64,000 nt of DNA, from positions 47,807,797 through 47,871,796 of the forward strand of contig CP136061.1 in the NCBI GenBank assembly GCA_032622095.1, written 5' to 3'. Shown here in pieces: positions 39,001-47,800 of the stretch (position 1 is the first letter of the stretch; the number at the start of each line of letters is the position of its first letter). Below the pieces are notes generated by a model. The model was not told the DNA's origin, ran no database searches, and saw only the letters and a program-made list of their open reading frames with translations. The translations under genes and the position numbers were made by a program. Origin of the DNA: Siphonodentalium dalli. Lineage: Eukaryota > Mollusca > Scaphopoda > Gadilida > Siphonodentaliidae.

Positions 39001-41758
39001 GAAGTTCCCAAATGGTGAATATTGTGATGAACACCCATTGGGAATCTTGATTATGCAATGTGTCGTCTGCCAATTTGGGGATAAAGTGAAACTAAACTAA
39101 AAAAGAAATAGAATCTTTGAGAAGAAGTTTCTATAGAAATTTGATTATAAAGAAACTTTCCGGAGAAGATGAGGCCTAAGCAGAATGAGATCTCCAGAGG
39201 GTGAATTTAGTGATGCTAGCCCATTATAGCATCACTAAATTCACCCTCAGGGGACCTCGTTCTGCAAATGACAGGCACACTAATCTCAGGCTTGCTCATA
39301 TGGCATAATATCTGCAATATATTATTAAATGTTCTGTAGGTCGGTTTGGCTGTGGATGACATCAAAGCTGTACAAGAGCAAGCAGAACTGAAAAGAATGG
39401 CTATGCAGGTAAGTGCTTAACCCTTTCAGTGCTAAGTCCGATTTTTGTATCAACCCATATTTCCTTGATCATTTTTCAAATTTATTGATTATAATAATGT
39501 GATAGATTGATGGTAAGAGCTCTAAGAGCTCTTTCCATGAATGTATCACATTATTATAATCAATAAATTTGAAAAATGATCAAGGAAATATGGGTTGATA
39601 CAAAAATCGGACTTGGCTCTAAAAGGTTTAAAAAACAAGCTAGAATATATATAGGGCACTGTGAAGCATCGACTGTTCATTTTAAAGGCCCACTTAATTT
39701 TCGAGTCACCGATTATTTTGTTTATTTTGCCTTGATATACGGTTTTAATAACAATCTATGCCATAAAATATGATTAAAATACTATAATTCATCACTATTT
39801 GAAACATCTGTGTCTCAGAAGATGCCCACAGAGAAATAGAAAACTGCTGAAATCATAGAATGACTTCCCCCTCTGCCACCCAGAATGCAACAGAATTCAA
39901 ACTTTTTCAATGGAAGGGGAAGATCATTATCTTTAATATATAGAGTTATTCCCCCTGCATTGAAAATAATACTGCTTTTAACTCCAATCCAGATGACTGA
40001 ATGCATTGGCAACTCAACAAAAAACATGTCCACAGTTCATTACACCGGATAAGTTGATAATACAATGTTTTGGAGCTTCCTCTTTCAAACGGTATATAAT
40101 ATGGCATATATGTTATATAATGTTATCTGGGGGTTTGAAAATTAAGTGGGCCTTTAATTCAAATAGGTCACAAAAGATTCGATTCAACATTGCAATGATT
40201 CAAAAATTTCAAATCAGACTTGGCGATGCCTCCATTCTCTGTTTACTATTCTCGTCCTCCTAAAATGTCATTCAGCCTGTGTTCTCAGTCATAATGGGGG
40301 GAATACAGTAATGCTCTAAATAATCGACAGTCGACTCCTTAACCACAGCGGAATTATGGGTAATTTTTCAGGATTTTGTTGGAAAAATGGCTTGTTGCCA
40401 TTCATCGGAAAGCTCTCAGTGAGAGCTTTCTGATGAATGGCAACAAGCCATATTTCCGACTAAATCCTGAAAAGTTACAAATAATTCTGCTGTGATTAAG
40501 GAGTCAATTATTTAGGGCATTACAGTATTTCACGATGAGCTGGATATCCTATTTGGTCTCATGGATAATTTACCCATAATTCTGCTGTGGTTAAGGAGTT
40601 GATTAATTAGGGTATTACTGTAGGTTAACTTGTTAATGAAGTTCATGATGGGAGCTGCACTGGTGCAGCATTAAAGATCCTGTGTCATAGGGAGCCTTGT
40701 ATATATAAGAGAATGCACTGAATTACAAAGTCAAGGTAAAAGTTGTTAGGCCAATGTATTCTCTTATATATGCTAGGCTCCCTATGGTATTATATAAGAG
40801 AATATGGCTTACAAGGTAAATATTGTCAGGCCAATACATTCTTTTATATATGCGAGGCTCCTAATGGGGAAACTCGCATATATAAGAGAATTCATTGGCA
40901 CAGGGTTTTTCGGAAGCTTTCAGGAAGCTCCAGACAAGGAACGTTTAATATAGCGGGAGAATCTAATTTTAGAACAACATTCTTAGTTCAGTGGTTAAAT
41001 TATGAAAAACAAATGCTATTTGAAGGCATAAGTAGGATGTACAGTAATGCCTTAAATAATCGACTCCTTAACCACAGCAGAATTATGGGTAATTTTGCAG
41101 GATTTAGTCGGAAATATGGCTTGTTGCCATTCATCGGAAAGCTCTCAGCACACCTATTGCCTTAAGGGGTTTCCGTGCATAGCTATGTCAGGAGTTTGGA
41201 TGGACCAACACAGAAAACTACTTAATTAACTACTTTATCTATGATATCTGAAGACCACATCAAGCATATTATATAACAACAAAAATGTCAAAAAGATTAT
41301 TTTAATCAGTTTTAGAAGGAAAATTTTGGGAACAGCATTCTCAGCAAATATATAAATTAAGTGGAAAAGAATAACTGCAATAAAAACTACATGATCTGAA
41401 CTAGTGAAAAGGTGAAATGGAAATTTAATTGAGTTCAATACTGCTTCAAGAATCTCAACATTATGTTAGGTGTGTACTGAATAATGGTGAACATCCATTT
41501 TGCAAGAATTTATTTAAACTTTTGGGCTGAGATGTGTTTTAGACTCACATTTAGGTCATATGTCCGCAGCCAATTTCACAGATTATCAGCTATCTCTAAC
41601 ACTGTACCTATTGTTGATTAATCCCTAATTGAGTACAGGACTGACCTTCATACCAATTTTCTTACATATACATTACCCTCTGGGGACCTCATTCTGCAAA
41701 TGACAGGCACACTAAACTCAGACTTGAATGCTCTATATTTTGGTGATAACTTAATTAT

Positions 41759-41802
<44 letters not shown>

Positions 41803-44800
41803 CAACGAAGTTAGGTGGGGGGTATACTGGAATCAGCTCGTCCGTCCGTCCGTGGACACAAATTTTTTCCGGAGTTTTTCTCTGTCGTTTTTTATCAATT
41901 TCCTTGAAACTTTGCGCAGACATCAACCACCATGGGAACTTGTGCACCTGCGATTATTACATCTGTCGGACTTTTTTTGGTGGAGTTATTCCCCCTTTTT
42001 CGACTTAGAATTTTTTTTGCAACAAGCATAATTTTGTTCGAGCTTTTATTCCTACCTTTTTAGGTCAATGTTTTTTAATCTTGGCAACGATATTTAGTAC
42101 CATGGGAACCTGTGCACCTGCGATTATGATGTCTGTCCGACTTTTTTTTGTGGAGATGTTCCCCTTTTTCGCAACATGCATAATTTTGTCCGAGCTTTTA
42201 TTCCTACATTTTTCGGTCAATTGGTTTAAGATTAGGGTTAGGGTTGTGCACCTGCAATGGGAACTGTTATTTTATTATTTTAACTAAATGTTTCCTGATG
42301 ACATGTGAAACATCTTAGTATTTTAAAAGCACGGCGGGGGGGGGGGGTATCCTTAGTCCCATTGGGACAGTCACACCTCTAGTTTATATCTGGTTTGTTG
42401 CAGGTTGACATGGCATTGGATCTAGTTTATTTCTGGTTTGTTGCAGGTTGACATGGCATTGGATCAAGTTTATTTCTGGTTTGTTGGAGGTTGACATGGC
42501 ATTGGATATTGAGTTTATTTCTGGTTTGTTGCAGGTTGACATGGCATTGGATATTGAGAGACTGGTTCCTGACTTTATTAAGAGAAAATGGTTTATCAAA
42601 AAGAGGGAAGATAAGCCCAATCAGTCATTCAACATTATTAGTAAGCTGCTGTCTGTGGGCAGAGACACAGTGTCAGCCCAATCCATAGAGAAAGCTCTCG
42701 ATCCAGAAATGGTTTGTATATTATTAACCTTTGATCACTAAATGGCCTCTCCTGATAAGTTATAAAAGTTAAGATTATATGATTATACATTGGAATAGGC
42801 TATGTTAACCCTTTACCCAACAGAACAGCCCTGTGCCAATGCATTCTCTTATATATGCGAGTCGACCATAGGTCGCCTCGCATATATAAGAGAATGCATT
42901 GGCTTAACACATATTAAAAATGATAAAATTGTCAAAGAATGTAGAAAATAATTATAAAAATTGTTAAAAAATGTAAGAAAAAATTATAAAATTGTTAAAG
43001 AATGTAAGAAAAAATGGTAAAAAGTGTTAAAAAAAGAATTTTTTCAGGCCAATGCATTCTCTTATATATGCGAGGCGACCTATGGTCGACTCGCATATAT
43101 AAGAGAATGCATTGGCACAGGGCATAACTGTAACCATCACAATGTGGTCAATGAACCGGTTCCAATGATATCCATATTTGTATGGTTTTATTGAGACAGA
43201 CCGAAGATATTTTAGGCTGTTGAAGCTTTATTTGGCCGTTTTTGGCCGTTTTGTTGGGTAAAGCAGGGACCTGCCTAGACCATATTTTCAGGGCGAAATG
43301 ACTTCGCCCTACTATAAAAATAAGGCGAAGTGGCCGTTCTATAGGGCGAAGTGAGTCTACAAAACTTAAATTGAACAGTAGCCTACTATGACAGGAGTCG
43401 CTATAGAACGAAAATAGGAGAGATGTAATATGTCAATTATACTTATGAAACAATGGTTGAAATATGGAGTCTTTATGTTCACTTCATGACCCTAATAACA
43501 TTAATAATACCCAAACATAATTGTGAGAGGATAGCAGCATTTTATATCGTAATTGTGGGAGAATGACAATATTTTATTTCATATTTTTCGGGTTTTTAAA
43601 AATGCCAACAATATTTATCAAACCGAAACGAAACGAAATCATAAACACTTTCACTGCGCTCTATTAGTAATCCCGTTTGAAAATTTAATATGCTTCACAA
43701 ATGAATTTGTTTTAAAATTTCTTTAACCAAACTCCATAGAGGGGGTGATGAACTGACACATTGTGAGAGCTGTGAGTTGTAATCTTCATTGTAAGGTGTG
43801 GTAATCACGGTAATCTAAAAATCACAACAACCAGATTAACACTTGAGGCCCGACGATGTTTTCACAGCTGCCAGTAATCAGACTCCGTTGTCAACATGCT
43901 TTCATATTGGAGCAATACAGGTGTTAATTGTTTTACAACACCCTGATAGTGATCACTGTTGACAGTTGTAAATTATCATAAATTATTTGGGGAATTTTGC
44001 CGATTTTCGTCAGTCAACTTTGGAATTTTCAGGCGACTTGAACTTCGCCCGGACTGCAAAAATAGGCGAAGCGGACGGCGCTAGGGCGAAGAAGTCGCCC
44101 ACGTCGCCCTCTCGGCTGGTCCCTGGGGTAAAAGGGTTAATAGATGAGAAATTAATGTAATTTGGGCAAATATAAACATATTCCTAGATTTACATCCCCC
44201 TGATCATATTTTTAGTCCCCTCCTCATTTTTTATCTATTTGGATAATATTGATGTGAACTTAATGTTTTGTGATGCCTTAAAGTGATTGAAACGCTCCGG
44301 TTGGGTGTTATATAGAAATGGAGAATAATCTTGCTCAAAGTAGTTATTATTACGAATACTAATCCAAATTTACAGTAGACACACTGTCATTCTTATATAT
44401 GAATTAAATGCAATGACTCTCGATGACGAAATCATTTGCGTTAGTTTATCACTGCTTGTTGCGTCCCGAATCGAGATGTAAATATTTACAATTATGCGTA
44501 GTTCAAACGATGATATCTATGGAGTGGTTTGGTCGATTTCTTTGAGATTTTCTCGATGTTGGTCGATTGCTAAATTCCCACAGTTGGTATAGCACCTTGA
44601 CGTACAAACTTATCAGTTTCACACACCCGAACAAGTCCGTAATATGTCTTTAACCATCAAATAACATTTTGATGAAACATTAAACGGACATGGTTCATTT
44701 GAACCCTAAAATTTATGTATACGTAATTCGAGAAGAGGGGTCTCAAAACATACATATGCAAACTATTCCCGAGCTAATTTGTCGATATAGCGCTAAAAAC

Positions 44801-47800
44801 CGCGTTTTATTAGTTACCTGTTTGCGTAAATTTGATATCGTTTCTCTGTTCCGTTTAAATTTCTAATCACCCGATCTTCCGAGTGATGCCGGCAGCGCTC
44901 GTGTGTTTTCGGAAATAATGCATTCGCGATACCACCATGTTTGTGACGTATTTTATTTTCCAAGGTTCCCCATATCGGTACGCGATAACCTGTTTCCATT
45001 GGATCTTATTTGTCCATGCGAGAATAATAGCCTCTGTTGACAAGGATGTAATAATAGAACGGTTTTCCAGTTTGTTACACAATGTCAACTAGTCCAAGTC
45101 TTCTCGTACTAAAACCGGCTAAGATATTGGGATGGAGGTGCCGGTCTTTAGTCCGAGTTCCAGGCCCATGCATTCTTATGACACGACTTAAGCGTTTGTG
45201 ACCCGCTCAAATAAAACCACAATTATATGAAATAAAATATCACAATTGCGACAATAAACGGATATTTTCCGCAGAAGACATGCTATTTTATCTGAAACCC
45301 ACATCAGTTGTGAATTTAAAACGGTTAATTTAATGCGAAAAGAGACATTTACCTCAATGTTTGCAATTTTTTAAAAGTATGCGAACTCGGTTGACCTCGC
45401 GAACTGTGTTCGGCATTTTCCGTTGAAAATATTCCGTAGATTTTGGACAACAACGCAAATTACGATGAATTCTCCATTGTAATCGTAATTATGTGTGTCA
45501 ATAAATAAAATAATAAATAGATTAATTAAACATTGGAGATATAAATGTAATACACTAAATAAATGAACCTTAAGTTTGAAAAGTCCCACTAAAACGGAAG
45601 AACTATATTTCGAAACTGTGTGATTCGGTTCTCCGATTATTTTATCAACACAGATGTCAAAATGCACATCACACGCATGGCAACTTGGCAAGTCAGACAC
45701 AAGAGTTCTAATTTGCTCCAATTTTGACAAGTTGCTTGCGAAAATTGTCAACAAAACTACCGTTCTGATCCTCCATTATGTCATTAAGTTTTTAGTGCGG
45801 GAATTGTTCTGAAAGCACATAGAAAACTGGACTTTCGGGCGATCGGTTTTCGCCATTTTTGTTCGGAAAACCCGCGCTATATATAGAAACGGAAAGTAGA
45901 ATTCCCAGAACAAACAGCGGATTATGCCGAACTTATTCGGACCACTTCGGCTTTCGGTTAAAACGTAAACAAACAGATAAACAAATCGATGTTTGTGTCA
46001 ATCAACCGGAATATTCTATGTGTAATTTAACATTAAAGTTAGATTATTATACACCATTATGACCATAAGATGTAAGCCTTTCCGATGTATATAGCATCAT
46101 GTATTGATTTGCTAGGTAAATCGAGTAAAATACACCACAAATTCCCGCCACAGATCGTGGGCGTAAGTCGTGTCATAGGATTGGTATACAAGAGGTCTTG
46201 GACTAAAGACCGGCACCTCCATCCCAATATCTTAGCCGGTTTTAGTACGAGAAGACTTGGACTAAATGTCAACATGAATTTTAGTCATTTACATTGATCC
46301 TTGGAACACATTCATTTTTCTCAAATATACTCTAATCGCAATTTTGTATAGTCAATAATTTTCAGTTGAGAGTGGCACTATATATACATTTGGTCGATGA
46401 ACTGCAGTTAGTTCAATTCCGTAGTTCTTTTTAAAGGTACTCAATCCGATCAGACGGTACCCATACCATTAAGATACAACAACAACATTTCTTCAAAATA
46501 CGCTTTAGTTATCAGAATCGATTTATTACAACAAAATAATGCTAATCACTGTCAACTATGGTATCAAATTTCCCAAAACTTGTTATTTATCAACATTTTG
46601 TTCTACAAAATATGGCCGTATTATCACTGAAGTATCACTTGATTTTAGAGTCATCCATCTTCATCCGCAAATTTTTCCGAGACCCCCCAACCCCGTTTGA
46701 CCACATAGTATTACACATCTCGAGAAATAACAAACTTCAAAAATCGATCACTCTGAGCTTTGATGGGTGGGTTCCTCAACTCGAATCAAATATTTTTTAC
46801 TCCCGAAACCAAAGAAATAGTAATTTAGGAGCGTCTGATCGGATTGAGTACCTACCCAGGTGGTGAAAAATAAAAGATTTTAAAAATCGGTATCTAATAA
46901 CTCTGAGCTTTGATGGGCGGGGTCCTCGACTCAAATCAAATATTGTGTTAACCCCCCGAAGCCAGAGAAACACTAATTCAGGACCGAAATGAAAAATTGG
47001 AAAATATGTTTCTACCTCTTATAAAGAGGAACGATATTGAAAACTGTCACTTCCCTGGCGACATAGGCCTACTGGCGTCTATGTGGAGTTTATAGTCTAT
47101 ATACATAGGCACAACCAGTACATATAAGTTGCTTGGAGTACTCAAAATTCGTTTATTTTATTTCACCATCAGTTTAATTAAAACCACCTGCCTCTGAGTT
47201 ACAAGACAAAATGTGGGAAAAGGGCAAAATGGTAAGACCTCCAGGTCAGGGGTAAATGTTGAAAAGACAAAATAGTCTTGTCGATAAAAGTTTTGACCTA
47301 GAAAATACTTGGACTAAGTTGGGTTTTATTCTATTTTGAAGAGGAATAATAATCATATCCTCTATAACATTTCCAAAATCCGATAAATCCGCTTAGAGCA
47401 AAATGTTTCTATTCAAAATGGCATCCATGATGACAATTGGTATTGAAAAATGCTGACTTTCTGTGGTAGGTGGCATTATGTGCACCAACTATCGCCAAGT
47501 TAGTAATAAAATGAAATATACACAAACAATGCTTAGTCGTAAACCATATAATTATGTAGAATGTCTGTCCCAAAATGGCCATATCACACCTGTTACCCCT
47601 TGTGATATTGGAATAGTTAGAAAATAGACATGACAAATAACACCCAAAACAGCGTCTTCACCATCGGTTTCAGTAGTAGAATAGGATTAAATTTGTTTTA
47701 AAATAGTTTCCTCAAAATGTGTTTACATTGTTTACACGCCGTTCCCATGACACAACTTTCAAATTATACAGTAGTGCGAAACATAAAGCTCACATCTTCT

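Noticed and set aside
41648-42008. Frames with poly-Pro or poly-Gly
   Set aside because: Created by the 42-C tract in a dispersed repeat.
42228-42246. TTAGGGTTAGGG telomere-like motif
   Set aside because: Only two units inside a dispersed repeat. Not an interstitial telomere array.
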